A DNA stretch of 43,022 bases from Bacteroidota bacterium (GTDB lineage Bacteria; Bacteroidota; Bacteroidia; Bacteroidales; JAAUTT01): NCBI GenBank assembly GCA_020048915.1, contig JAIFLU010000136.1:1-43022 (forward strand). The letters are read 5' to 3'. This document shows positions 8,592 through 17,340 of the stretch, piece after piece (within the stretch, counting starts at the first letter, position 1; each line of letters starts with the position of its first letter). Under the pieces are notes generated by a model, which worked only from the letters and a program-made list of their open reading frames with translations, searched no databases and was not told the origin of the DNA. Made by a program: the position numbers and the translations under genes.

Positions 8592-10376
8592 ATGTCGCTT
8601 ATAAATTTTTATAGTTCACGTATTGAAGTATTTCAGGCAATCTTTTTGAAATTGCAAAAAAAAGAGATTCGTCTTTCGGTATTAAGGCTTAGTTGGTTCC
8701 TGGCCAGTCTGGTTGCCTTTTACATGCTCTTTTCTGTTTCTGTTCTAATAGCATCTGTTGTATTAGCTATTGGCTTTTTCTCTTTAGGCTGGTTGGTGAA
8801 ATACCAAAATACCATCATTCAAAAGAAAAAATTTAACGAATACCTCAAAACGATAAACGAACTGGAACTTAAAAGCCTGAACGGAGATTTTTATTCTTTC
8901 CCCGACGGTTCGGAATACCATGAGAAAGATCATCCATACGAAAGTGACCTGGATATTTTTGGACATGCTTCGTTATTTCAGTTCGTAAATCGAACTACCA
9001 GTCAGTTAGCCGGTAATATGCTTGCAAGCTGGTTAAAGGCTCCTGCTCCAATTTCGGAAATTCAACTTCGGCAGGAGGCTGTTGCAGAGTTAAAAGACCT
9101 AACTGATTGGCGCCAACAAATGATTGCAATTGGATATCAGTATAAAGAATCGGGAAATAATCCCGAAGAAATTTTGATGTGGCTGAAAACCCCATCGATT
9201 TTTAAAAATATAACAACGCTTCGTATACTTACTGTTTCGCTATCAGTGATTTCTTTTGCGACTGCTTTTTTTGTTTTTCGCGGGCTACCTTTCTCCGTGC
9301 TAATGTTTGTTTTGATAGTTAATTTTTGGGTTAACTATAAGTATTTTAAAGCAATTAATAAATTTCATCAGCAGGTTACAAAATCGTGTGAGCTTTTAAA
9401 GGCATATTCCGAAGCAATTGGGTTGATCGAATCTCAGGATTTTCACAGCCGACAATTACTGGAGCTCAAATCGAATTTCTTTGGAAAGGAAAAAGCATCT
9501 AAACAGATTAAAAAACTTTCGGAATTGGTTAATCGGCTCGATACACGACTGAATGTGATGGTTTCTATTCCTTTGAATTTGTTTTTGTTTTGGGACATCC
9601 ACAGCAGTATTGCTCTGGAAAGCTGGAAGAAAAGCTTTGCTCCTTATGTTTCGCAATGGTTTGAAGCCATGGCTAAAGTAGAGGCTCTTTCGAGCCTGGC
9701 TAATTTGCAATTTAATAATCCGGAATGGATTTTTCCTGAGGTTAAAGAAACCTGTTTTGAATTGAATGCAGTTGAAATGGGTCACCCCCTTATTCCTGCA
9801 AATAGAAGGGTTTGTAATGATTTTTCTGTTGACCGCAGTGGTAAAATTGTCCTGGTTACCGGGTCGAACATGTCGGGAAAAAGTACATTTCAGCGAACTT
9901 GTGGCGTGAATATGGTGCTTGCATTTGCCGGAGCCCCTGTATGCGCATCTAAATTTATAGTTTCGCGAGTTTCGCTCTATACAAGTATGCGTATTTCCGA
10001 TTCACTCGAAGATAATACTTCTTCATTTTATGCCGAACTCAAACGTTTGGCGCTAATTATTAAAGAAGTCGAAAGCAATTCAAAAGTGTTCTTATTATTG
10101 GACGAAATACTTCGCGGTACAAATTCAAACGACAGGCATATTGGCTCAATAGCGCTTATTAAACAACTAATTCAACAAAATGCTTCGGGTATAGTTGCTA
10201 CCCATGACCTGTCATTATCAAGCCTCGAACAAGAACTGCCAGACAATATTGATAACTATAATTTTGACGTGAAAATAAATGGCGAAGAACTTTATTTCGA
10301 TTATAAGTTGAATAAAGGAATTTGTAAAAGTCTAAATGCATCAATCTTGATGAAAAAGATGGGCATTAAAGTATAA
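8592..10376 (+). CDS. Membrane-associated MutS-family ATPase
   Basis: The protein has 594 residues. It begins with hydrophobic segments at about 33-70 and a second pair at about 208-250, a feature absent from true MutS. The middle (about 115-375) matches the helical core/lever part of MutS. The C-terminal ATPase domain has the Walker A motif GSNMSGKST (about 424-432), the MutS signature SLEDNTSSFYAEL (471-483), Walker B LLLDE followed by ILRGTNSNDRHIGS (501-518), and the conserved ATHD (536-539). The N-terminal mismatch-binding domain of MutS is missing, so it should not recognise mismatches directly. Related membrane MutS-like proteins are widespread in Bacteroidota and their role is unknown. 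It stands alone, 74 bases after the TPR regulator. Confidence 0.87.
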   Translation: MSLINFYSSRIEVFQAIFLKLQKKEIRLSVLRLSWFLASLVAFYMLFSVSVLIASVVLAIGFFSLGWLVKYQNTIIQKKKFNEYLKTINELELKSLNGDFYSFPDGSEYHEKDHPYESDLDIFGHASLFQFVNRTTSQLAGNMLASWLKAPAPISEIQLRQEAVAELKDLTDWRQQMIAIGYQYKESGNNPEEILMWLKTPSIFKNITTLRILTVSLSVISFATAFFVFRGLPFSVLMFVLIVNFWVNYKYFKAINKFHQQVTKSCELLKAYSEAIGLIESQDFHSRQLLELKSNFFGKEKASKQIKKLSELVNRLDTRLNVMVSIPLNLFLFWDIHSSIALESWKKSFAPYVSQWFEAMAKVEALSSLANLQFNNPEWIFPEVKETCFELNAVEMGHPLIPANRRVCNDFSVDRSGKIVLVTGSNMSGKSTFQRTCGVNMVLAFAGAPVCASKFIVSRVSLYTSMRISDSLEDNTSSFYAELKRLALIIKEVESNSKVFLLLDEILRGTNSNDRHIGSIALIKQLIQQNASGIVATHDLSLSSLEQELPDNIDNYNFDVKINGEELYFDYKLNKGICKSLNASILMKKMGIKV

Positions 10377-10415
10377 TTTTTTCGTGTTTTCATAAACTTT
10401 AAAGAGGGAATCGTT

Positions 10416-10423
10416 TACTTTTG
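10416..10423 (+). promoter_or_regulatory. -7 element TACTTTTG upstream of the SGNH/GH2 gene group
   Basis: Full match to TAnnTTTG, 31 bases before the ATG at 10455. The -33 region is T-rich but lacks a clean TTTG at 19-21 bp. Confidence 0.5.
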
Positions 10424-10454
10424 CAAAGAGAGTGACATTTACCTTTATAACTTA

Positions 10455-11153
10455 ATGAAAAACGCTTTGAAAAAAACGATACTGCTATTTTCAATATTTC
10501 TACTGTTTATTGTTGCCTGTTCTCCTCTTAAAAAATATAAAACTTCTGTTTTAGGATGGGAAAAGGATATCGAAAAGTTTGAACATTTGGATAGTATTGA
10601 AACATACTCGCCCAATTCAGTCTTATTTTTGGGAAGCTCCAGCATTCGGCTCTGGAACACTATAAAAGAAGATATGGCTCCTTTTGAGACAATTCAGCGG
10701 GGATTTGGCGGAGCAAAATTATCGGATATAGCCTGGTATACTCCCCGCATTGCATATCCGCATCCTTGTAAAGCAATTGTTTTATTTGTTGCAAACGATA
10801 TTACCGGAGCCGACGAAGATAAATCTCCACAAGAAGTTTTGAAGCTTTTTAAATACATCGTGAAAACTTTGCGGGTAAAATTTCCCGAGACTCCAATCTT
10901 TTATATTCAGGTTACTCCCACTGAAAGCCGGTGGAAAGTCTGGCCTCAAATTCAACAGGGAAACCAGTTAATTAATGCCAATTGCAAGTATTTACATCGC
11001 GTCTATTTTATTGAAACAGAAGCACAGTTCCTAAATATGGAAGGCAAGCCCAATCCGGCGCTTTTTGTGAAGGATAAGTTACACCTCAGTCGCGAAGGGT
11101 ATCTCCTTTGGGCCGATATTATTAAAAGGAACCTGCAACAAGTTTTAAAATAG
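10455..11153 (+). CDS. Lipoprotein SGNH/GDSL-type hydrolase
   Basis: The product has 232 residues with a lipoprotein signal ending FIVACS (Cys22). Block I is FLGSSSIRLW (residues 58-67), where the usual GDS is GSS and Ser62 is the predicted nucleophile. Block II is the glycine of RGFGGAKLSD (82-91), block III is the asparagine of FVANDI (Asn114), and block V is DKLHLS with Asp207 and His210 as the catalytic pair. All four residues that define the SGNH family are present. Such lipoproteins in glycan-degrading regions often remove acetyl or other ester groups from sugars, which is the likely role here. It is followed at once by a small membrane-protein gene and a GH2 enzyme on the same strand, so the three may be one operon. 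Confidence 0.85.
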   Translation: MKNALKKTILLFSIFLLFIVACSPLKKYKTSVLGWEKDIEKFEHLDSIETYSPNSVLFLGSSSIRLWNTIKEDMAPFETIQRGFGGAKLSDIAWYTPRIAYPHPCKAIVLFVANDITGADEDKSPQEVLKLFKYIVKTLRVKFPETPIFYIQVTPTESRWKVWPQIQQGNQLINANCKYLHRVYFIETEAQFLNMEGKPNPALFVKDKLHLSREGYLLWADIIKRNLQQVLK

Positions 11154-11161
11154 AATATGGA

Positions 11162-11353
11162 ATGGGAAATATCAGGTTGAAGCAAATAATATCCTTCCTA
11201 TTTTCTTTAATTGTTATTTGTATTGCAGTAATCCTGCTTATCCTAGTTTCTTCCATCTATATAGTAATAAATTCTGTTTTGTATGTTGGAATGATGGTAG
11301 GGTTAGGAATACCAATGGTTTTGAATTCTTTAATGAACCGAAAATCGCATTAA
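11162..11353 (+). CDS. Small hydrophobic protein with two predicted membrane helices
   Basis: The frame codes for 63 residues and begins 8 bases after the stop of the SGNH hydrolase. Nearly all of it is hydrophobic: one helix at about 9-33 and a second at about 36-55, with basic ends (RLK near the start, NRKSH at the end). No family is recognised. The tight spacing and the basic-hydrophobic-basic layout favour a real gene, but chance coding of a T-rich stretch cannot be excluded. Confidence 0.45.
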   Translation: MGNIRLKQIISFLFSLIVICIAVILLILVSSIYIVINSVLYVGMMVGLGIPMVLNSLMNRKSH

Positions 11354-11390
11354 TTTTTGTGAAATTTTAATTCAGTGAGTGTAAATACAT

Positions 11391-14300
11391 ATGAATAAGC
11401 TGTCAATTTTTGGCCTTATAGTTTTTCTCGGAATACTTGTATCCTGTGGTCGAAAGCAACATCGAAACCTCCCAATGTCTTTAAACGAAGATGAGAATTG
11501 GTTTGAAAGGGAGCAGGCCGAAGATCTTTCGGGAAATAACTGGAGAGTGTGGCTCGATTCAGCAGCTCAATGGCAAGACGATTCAATCTTTGTAAGAACT
11601 CCGGAAATATCTAAATTGCCGGTCAATATTCCCTCATGCGGGTGGGAGAAGCTCGAGAGAGGTATTGGAAAAAGCATTAAACTGCCTGCAACTATTGAAG
11701 AGCACTTCTGGGGGCAGAATGGAAATTCATATGGAGTTTCAGGCGATTATATGGGGGTTTCATGGTTTTCAACTCAATTTAACGTTTCGAGAGAAAATAT
11801 GAAAAGACGGATAGTCCTGCATTTCGAAAGTGCGAGGCTGAGGGCTGAAATTTTTATCAACCGAAAACTGGCGGGATATAATTTAGTTGATGGAGTTCCT
11901 TTTGAAGTTGATGCATCAAAATATGTTAAGGCAGGTAAAAATTCCTTAGCAGTGCGAATTACCGATCCTAACGGAGATTTTACATGGTGCGATTGGCCAT
12001 ATTTTTCCTGGGGCAACTTTCCTACAGTTCCAAGTCATGCATTTGGTGGAATTACCGGGCGGGTTAACCTGTATGTAACTTCAAATTCTCATATCGAAGA
12101 TGTTTTTGTAAAAAATAAACCGGGTATCACCGAAATTGATGCCGAAGTTTCTTTAGCGGGGCACGATAGTATTGACGGAAATATCACATTTTCATTATCT
12201 AAATGGGACTCGGATGAAATTTTGACAGTGCAAAAGGTCGAGATTAAAGCCGATTCTTTTGTCAGCAATGTAAAAAAAACAATTATTTTCCCCAATGCCG
12301 AACTTTGGTCACCCAATTCGCCTTCCCTTTACAAGCTTGTTGTCAGGTGGAAAGGAGCTGATGGAAGTAGTGATGAGTTTTCGCGCCGGTTTGGTTTTCG
12401 TTGGTTCGAGATTCGCGATCAGGATGGAGACAAACAGTTTTTTCTGAATAATAAACGCATAGTTCTGCGAACTGCCATTTCATGGGGCTTTTGGCCGGTG
12501 AATGGTATTTATCCTACAAGGGAATTGGCTATAAAGCAAATTAACACGGCTAAAAAGCTTGGATTAAACATGCTAAATTTTCACCGTTGCATTGGCCAGC
12601 CATTATTACTCGATCTGGCCGATGAACTGGGAATTCTTTATTACGAAGAACCCGGAGGATATCGCGAAGGCGACGATGTGTTTTCTCAACTATGGGGGCG
12701 CGAGAAGCTATTGCGGATGATAAAGCGAGACCGGAGTCATCCTTCGCTTATAATTTATAATATGGCGAATGAAACTACCCGTGATCCCAAGCCTCAAACA
12801 AAAATTGATATTGCCGATGCGCATAAGCTTGACGAAACCAGGATAATTACCTATACTTCACAATCCTTTTCGCCCGAAATGAAGCAGTATGCCGAAAAAT
12901 GTCCTCAAACACCGGCTCTTACTAAAATGCATATGCTTCCTTACAATCACGAACTTCTTTTTCAGGGGTGGTGGGACGAGCATCATGCCGCTGGACCGGG
13001 ATCGTATTTCGACGAAATGTATAATAGCCCATCCAATTATTACTTGAATACAAACCACAAAAGCGAAATAATTTTTTATGGTGAGGAAGGCGCAATTGGA
13101 ACGCCTCCCCGACTGGAGCTGATAAAGAATACTATTGAACAGCAGGATCAAAAAGGATGGGACGGACACGATTATTTGCGTTTATTCGATGTGTACGATA
13201 AGTTTATCTCAGAGCGCGGATTTAGAAAGGCATTCCCTAATGTCGATAATCTCACACGGAGTATTGGGAATGTCGCTTTTTATTACCAGGGACGCGCCAT
13301 CGAAAATATGCGCATTAACAATACAAACGATGGATATGCTATAAATGGCTGGGAGGAAATAAAGTTCGAAAATCATTCGGGGATAGTCGATTGCTACCGA
13401 AATCCCAAAGGCGATGCCGCCATAATCTCCTATTATAATCAACCGCTATACCTGGCTGTGAAAGCTCGCAATAAGGTCATTGAGACGAATTTTAAAACAT
13501 TAATTGATGTTTTTATTGTGAATGAAGCGGACTTAAACGGTGCTTTCAACCTTGAACTATCTGCATCTGATAAAAATGGTGAAATATTTAAGCAGGTATT
13601 TCCTGTTAAAGTTACCGGAGGAAACACATATGGCGAAATGCTTGTTAAAGAAATTGCATTATCACCGGTTACGGAAGGTTATTGCGAGATCTCTGCCCGT
13701 TTAACCCGTAATAACGAACAGTTTGCTTTAGGCAAAGAGCAACTTTATGTAGTGAATGCTAAGCCATTTGAGATTGATTCTGTTTTTTCAGTTATGGATT
13801 CTTCTGGCATATTTTCGAAATACTTCGAAGCGATCGACTATAAGAATTTACCGGTGTATAAAGATGGTCGGCCAAAAACATCCGTGTTATTGGTAGGGGC
13901 TGCCAATCCACCGCAGAATTACCCAATTCGTCATGCATTGTTCGAATGGGTGGCCGAAGGTCATACATTAGTAATAGCAGGAAATGCCGAAAAATGGGCC
14001 GAAGCACTAGGTCGTCGCGAGATAATTGACTATCGTGGTGCAAAACCATTAGGTACCTTATGGTACGGAGGGAATTATTTTGTGAAGGAAAATTCATTGT
14101 TTGAAGGGTTGCCTGTGAATTGTGTATTTAACTGGGAGTACCAGTGCTTTACCCAATATAAAAGGCAACGTGTAGGATTGCGTCTGGTTGGGGATGATGT
14201 TATTGTTGGGGCTTCGTCCGATCACAAACAGGAACTCTATTCGGCTGTAAGCATCATTCCTTTGGGAAGGGGAAAAATTATTCTATCCACCTTGGATATA

Positions 14301-14396
14301 TTAGGGGCAATTCAGGAAAATAAACAATCTTCAATTGTGGCAAAGAAATTATTATTGAATTATTTAAAGGTAGCATCGAAGAAAAGTAAAAAATAA
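11391..14396 (+). CDS. Glycoside hydrolase family 2 lipoprotein with an extra C-terminal domain
   Basis: The protein has 1001 residues and a lipoprotein signal ending GILVSC (Cys19). GH2 modules follow: a sugar-binding jelly roll (about 95-230, with GVSWFSTQFNVS), an immunoglobulin-like domain (about 233-340), and a TIM barrel (about 345-640). The acid/base glutamate is in IIYNMANET (Glu461) and the nucleophile in IIFYGEEGAIG (Glu565, or Glu566). The barrel is followed by an Ig-like stretch and then, from about residue 825, an alpha/beta segment (TSVLLVGAANPP, VAEGHTLVIAGN, GRGKIILSTLDILG) of the glutamine-amidotransferase-like kind. No amidotransferase catalytic triad is evident. GH2 covers beta-galactosidases, glucuronidases, mannosidases and others, and I cannot fix the substrate. 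It likely acts at the cell surface or in the periplasm with the SGNH esterase upstream. Confidence 0.88.
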   Translation: MNKLSIFGLIVFLGILVSCGRKQHRNLPMSLNEDENWFEREQAEDLSGNNWRVWLDSAAQWQDDSIFVRTPEISKLPVNIPSCGWEKLERGIGKSIKLPATIEEHFWGQNGNSYGVSGDYMGVSWFSTQFNVSRENMKRRIVLHFESARLRAEIFINRKLAGYNLVDGVPFEVDASKYVKAGKNSLAVRITDPNGDFTWCDWPYFSWGNFPTVPSHAFGGITGRVNLYVTSNSHIEDVFVKNKPGITEIDAEVSLAGHDSIDGNITFSLSKWDSDEILTVQKVEIKADSFVSNVKKTIIFPNAELWSPNSPSLYKLVVRWKGADGSSDEFSRRFGFRWFEIRDQDGDKQFFLNNKRIVLRTAISWGFWPVNGIYPTRELAIKQINTAKKLGLNMLNFHRCIGQPLLLDLADELGILYYEEPGGYREGDDVFSQLWGREKLLRMIKRDRSHPSLIIYNMANETTRDPKPQTKIDIADAHKLDETRIITYTSQSFSPEMKQYAEKCPQTPALTKMHMLPYNHELLFQGWWDEHHAAGPGSYFDEMYNSPSNYYLNTNHKSEIIFYGEEGAIGTPPRLELIKNTIEQQDQKGWDGHDYLRLFDVYDKFISERGFRKAFPNVDNLTRSIGNVAFYYQGRAIENMRINNTNDGYAINGWEEIKFENHSGIVDCYRNPKGDAAIISYYNQPLYLAVKARNKVIETNFKTLIDVFIVNEADLNGAFNLELSASDKNGEIFKQVFPVKVTGGNTYGEMLVKEIALSPVTEGYCEISARLTRNNEQFALGKEQLYVVNAKPFEIDSVFSVMDSSGIFSKYFEAIDYKNLPVYKDGRPKTSVLLVGAANPPQNYPIRHALFEWVAEGHTLVIAGNAEKWAEALGRREIIDYRGAKPLGTLWYGGNYFVKENSLFEGLPVNCVFNWEYQCFTQYKRQRVGLRLVGDDVIVGASSDHKQELYSAVSIIPLGRGKIILSTLDILGAIQENKQSSIVAKKLLLNYLKVASKKSKK

Positions 14397-14433
14397 AGCC
14401 CAATAAATGATCTAATTTCTTTTACTGGGCTTT
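14395..14433. terminator. Inverted repeat between convergent genes
   Basis: AAAGCCCA (14395-14402) and TGGGCTTT (14426-14433) are perfect complements with a 23-base loop. It overlaps the stop codon of the GH2 gene and lies 30 bases past the stop of the minus-strand gene at 14463, so it may end both transcripts. Confidence 0.5.
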
Positions 14434-14462
14434 ATGGATTCATTCTGTTTAGAAGACTAAAA

Positions 14463-15104
14463 TTATTTTTTCTTCTTCTTTTTACCTTCATCTTCTGGTT
14501 CTTCACCTGTACCGGTGGCGGCATCGTATTTCTCCTGAGCGGCATCCAGAGCAGCTTGGGCGGTTTTTACAGCACCTTCGGCAGTCTTCTTCGAAGCTTT
14601 ACCTTTCCCCATGTTTGCTTCGCCTGTTGTCATTTTCTTGGCAGCAGCTTTTACTTTGAGGTCACTGGCTTTTACATCCGCTTTATATTGGGTGTCTAAT
14701 GTTTTCAGATCAGCTTTGGCCTGTGTAGCTTCATCTTTGTCCTTAGAACCCATTAGCTTCGAAAGAGGTTTTTTCTCTGAAGCATACGTTTTATCGAGTG
14801 CTTTGCGCTCCGAGGCTAAGCTCTTAGTTTCACTTTTACCTTCCGATACCATTGTTTCGCCAGTTGTAAGGAGCGAGTCGGCCAGGTTTAATTGTTTTTC
14901 AGCTTTTGCAAAATTTGCTTTGGCTGTTTTTAAGGCGGTTTCCAACTTTTTTATTTCTGCCGCTTTCTTATCCGGTGCACCTTGCGAAAATAAGGGAGAT
15001 GCTATAAAAAGCATCAGCGTTATAACAGAAAGAATGCGGGTAATTGCAGTGGGTGTAACCTTAGATTCAAAATCTTTCGCAGAATTCATCAAACTTGTTT
15101 TCAT
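14463..15104 (-). CDS. Exported Lys/Ala-rich coiled-coil protein
   Basis: The product has 213 residues. The first 24 residues precede a hydrophobic stretch (about 24-41, ILSVITLMLFIASPLFSQ), which is probably a signal peptide with a long n-region; ATG 15089 would shorten it. The rest is low-complexity helix built of Lys, Ala, Glu, Asp and Thr. Clear repeats include KKLETALKTAKANFAKAEKQ, KADLKTLDTQYKADVKASDL and AAQAALDAAQEKY-like blocks, suggesting a long coiled coil. It ends in an acidic patch and a run of six lysines. No enzyme motif is present. It could bind polyanions or act as an envelope spacer; both are guesses. It is transcribed against the surrounding carbohydrate genes. Confidence 0.7.
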   Translation of the reverse strand: MKTSLMNSAKDFESKVTPTAITRILSVITLMLFIASPLFSQGAPDKKAAEIKKLETALKTAKANFAKAEKQLNLADSLLTTGETMVSEGKSETKSLASERKALDKTYASEKKPLSKLMGSKDKDEATQAKADLKTLDTQYKADVKASDLKVKAAAKKMTTGEANMGKGKASKKTAEGAVKTAQAALDAAQEKYDAATGTGEEPEDEGKKKKKK

Positions 15105-15469
15105 ATTAATTGCAATTAAATTAAGTGATTTAATAATGTCTCTTTAAGTACTATGGATCAACAGAACAATATTTGATTCCTTATAAATTCAGTAATCGCT
15201 TGTCCTCTTTTTAAAATAATATAAAAGTTACGAACTTTTTTGAAAACGGACATCGATAATTGGATTCTTTTTTAATTAATAAAAGTTTAATCTTTAAAGC
15301 GTTGTTAAATAATATATTATAGGCAGTTCTTGTGTTCTTCAAATTGTTGTGTTGAAATTTAAATGATAAATGATATACTGTTTAAATACTTATTTTAATA
15401 TGTTTGTTGTTTGAAGAAATAAACAAAGTCCTACTATCTTTGACTATTACCCTTATTAATAAGAATAAT
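15105..15469. other. AT-rich intergenic region upstream of the ECF sigma gene
   Basis: About 365 bp between the starts of a minus-strand and a plus-strand gene. The only clear signal is the promoter at 15410-15442. No minus-strand TAnnTTTG element was found for the gene ending at 15104. Confidence 0.55.
15410..15442 (+). promoter_or_regulatory. Complete Bacteroidota promoter of the ECF sigma gene
   Basis: TTTG (15410-15413), a 21-bp spacer and TATCTTTG (15435-15442) match both halves of the primary-sigma promoter consensus of the phylum. It lies inside the longest possible reading frame of the sigma gene, so it also shows that translation starts downstream, at 15470. Confidence 0.75.
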
Positions 15470-16075
15470 ATGTCTCTGCAAACAGATGATGAATTCGTTC
15501 GGCGCATTTGTGGTGGCGACAAGGATGCTTTCGATAGTATATTCAGAAAATATTATTCCATTCTTTTAAATTACGCGAATAAAATTATTAAAGACACTGC
15601 TATTGCAGAAGACCTTATTCAGGATGTTTTTTTTAATATATGGAATAAGCGGGAGAAACTTGCAAATGTTACTTATTTGGGCCCCTATTTGAGAATGACA
15701 GTGCATAATCAATGCATCTCTTACTATAGAAAGCAAATTACTTACGAAACCATCAATATTGAAAATTACAACCTTATTGAATTTGAACAATTATATGCTG
15801 AAATATTGCAATATCAGCAAAATACCACAATAAACACCGAATTATCCAAAGCTATTGCAGTTGCCATTGAAGGTCTTCCTCCCCAATGCAGGGTAGTGTT
15901 TACATTAAGCAGGACATTTGGATTTAAGAATGCTGAAATAGCTAATTTTCTGGATATTTCTGTTAAAGCCGTTGAGAAACATGTTACTAAAGCGCTGTCG
16001 CACCTCCGTTTAGAGTTGATTGAGTATCTTCCGGAACTAGCAATTACCATTTTTTTTATTCATCATACAATTTAA
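15470..16075 (+). CDS. ECF (extracytoplasmic function) sigma-70 factor
   Basis: The protein has 201 residues from the ATG at 15470. That start is preferred to the longer frame from 15404 because a full promoter lies in between and because MSLQTDDEFVRRICGGDKDA is the usual N-terminus of this group. Region 2 (DAFDSIFRKYYSILLNYANK and AEDLIQDVFFNIW) binds the -10 DNA and core polymerase. Region 4 (LPPQCRVVFTLSRTFGF, then NAEIANFLDISVKAVEKHV) is the -35 helix-turn-helix. It is directly followed by a FecR-type anti-sigma gene and a SusC with an STN domain, the standard cell-surface signalling trio of the phylum. The target is expected to be the susCD operon downstream. The C-terminal tail LAITIFFIHHTI is hydrophobic. 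Confidence 0.93.
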   Translation: MSLQTDDEFVRRICGGDKDAFDSIFRKYYSILLNYANKIIKDTAIAEDLIQDVFFNIWNKREKLANVTYLGPYLRMTVHNQCISYYRKQITYETINIENYNLIEFEQLYAEILQYQQNTTINTELSKAIAVAIEGLPPQCRVVFTLSRTFGFKNAEIANFLDISVKAVEKHVTKALSHLRLELIEYLPELAITIFFIHHTI

Positions 16076-16083
16076 TTTAATTT

Positions 16084-16109
16084 CAAGGTAGGGTAGCCTT
16101 GATTTTTTT
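16084..16109 (+). terminator. Weak hairpin with T-run between sigma and anti-sigma genes
   Basis: CAAGG (16084-16088) / CCTTG (16097-16101) followed by ATTTTTTT. The stem is only 5 bp, so this could be a leaky terminator or attenuator that lowers anti-sigma output relative to sigma. Confidence 0.3.
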
Positions 16110-16135
16110 CGTCTATTAATTTAGAGACTATTACT

Positions 16136-17233
16136 ATGGAAATTAGCGAAAGCATTAACGGACTTATTAATTCTTATATTGAAGGTACTGCAACAGAGGG
16201 TGAATTGAAAAGCCTTTTGGTTTGGCTCAAAGCCGATAAACAAAATGTTCGCTATTTTAATCAGATATGCAATCTCTGGGAAAATACATTCAATGTCAGT
16301 GATCGGGAGCAGCAAACTGAAAATGCACTTAACAAACTGAATGCCCGGATCCGTAATTTCGAAAAAGAAGGAAAAACGAAAATTGAGGATAGTAGCATTT
16401 CCGAAAGTTCCGGATTTTTCTTCTGGCGATATGCTGCGATGGCAGTTATTTTAATTGGACTTTCTGTATTGTTTTACTTTGTAATCTTCCAATCGCCTGA
16501 AACTAAAACTGTAAAATATTATACTGCCATGGCTCCTGTTAGCCAAAAAAGCAGGTTAATCCTTTCCGATGGAACAAGGGTTTGGCTTAACTCGGGAACT
16601 ACGCTCAAGTATAAGTCAAATTATGGGGAAGAAACGCGCGATGTTTTCCTCGATGGAGAGGCCTATTTTGAAGTAGCCAAAGACGCTTCCAAGCCATTTT
16701 TGGTGCATGCGGCGAATATTACGGTAAAAGCCATAGGTACTAGTTTTAATGTGAAATGTTACCCCGACGAAAAAACCATTGAAACTACCCTGGTAGAAGG
16801 AAAGGTTCAGGTTTATCAGGATAACAGATCCGACATTAGTAACTCGGTTTTGCTAAATCCCAATGAACGTGCAGTTTTTAATAAAAATAGTTCGAAGTTA
16901 CTCGTATCAAAAATTGAGGCTCCTACGAATAAAATAGAACGGCAAAAAAACAGAGGGGAATATCTCATACCAAAAACAATTGCTTCGGTTATTTCTTGGA
17001 AAGATCAGGAGTTGGTTTTTGAAAACGAAACTTTTAGTGAGCTGTCTAAACGCCTGGAACGTTGGTATAATGTAGAAATTGAAATCCGCGATACTTCAGT
17101 CTTGGAGGGTAATAGCTATACCGGAAAGTTTGTGCACAATGAATCGCTTGAGCAGGTGTTGAGAATTATTTCACGAACAACCCCCATAAAATATACAGTG
17201 AAATCGGGAATCGTAATAGTAGAATCCCGTTAG
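16136..17233 (+). CDS. FecR-family anti-sigma factor
   Basis: The protein has 365 residues. The cytoplasmic N-terminal part (1-95) has the helical sigma-binding region (INSYIEGTATEGELKSLLVW and so on). One transmembrane helix (about 98-118) is followed by a periplasmic FecR domain (about 128-228: LSDGTRVWLNSGTTLKY, FLDGEAYFEVAKD, GTSFNVKCYPDEK, TTLVEGKV). The C-terminal DUF4974-like domain (about 290-362) contains NETFSELSKRLERWYNVEIE and LEQVLRIISRTTPIKY. The periplasmic part is expected to receive the signal from the STN domain of the SusC protein and release the sigma factor encoded 60 bases upstream. The inner-membrane location follows from the single helix and the absence of a signal peptide. 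Confidence 0.93.
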   Translation: MEISESINGLINSYIEGTATEGELKSLLVWLKADKQNVRYFNQICNLWENTFNVSDREQQTENALNKLNARIRNFEKEGKTKIEDSSISESSGFFFWRYAAMAVILIGLSVLFYFVIFQSPETKTVKYYTAMAPVSQKSRLILSDGTRVWLNSGTTLKYKSNYGEETRDVFLDGEAYFEVAKDASKPFLVHAANITVKAIGTSFNVKCYPDEKTIETTLVEGKVQVYQDNRSDISNSVLLNPNERAVFNKNSSKLLVSKIEAPTNKIERQKNRGEYLIPKTIASVISWKDQELVFENETFSELSKRLERWYNVEIEIRDTSVLEGNSYTGKFVHNESLEQVLRIISRTTPIKYTVKSGIVIVESR

Positions 17234-17310
17234 TGAAACCCCTATATGAATAACTCTAACCTTAAAAAATACAGCCTATGAGTTGAAACCAAACATTATC
17301 AAAAAACAAA

Positions 17311-17340
17311 GGCCGGAAAATGTACCACCATTTCCCAGCC
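17311..17340 (+). promoter_or_regulatory. Stem-loop in the susC leader
   Basis: GGCCGGAAAATG (17311-17322) and CATTTCCCAGCC (17329-17340) pair at 10 of 12 positions around a 6-base loop. It lies in the 189-bp gap between the anti-sigma stop and susC. There is no T-run, so it is more likely a leader structure or RNA-binding site than a terminator. Confidence 0.35.

Noticed and set aside
14611..15147. 178-codon plus-strand frame opposite the Lys/Ala-rich gene
   Set aside because: Its Ala/Ser/Val/Phe pattern is what the reverse strand of Lys/Ala codons gives. The minus-strand frame has a signal peptide and coherent repeats.
15404..15469. N-terminal extension of the ECF sigma factor
   Set aside because: A complete promoter (15410-15442) lies inside it, and the extension has no family match.
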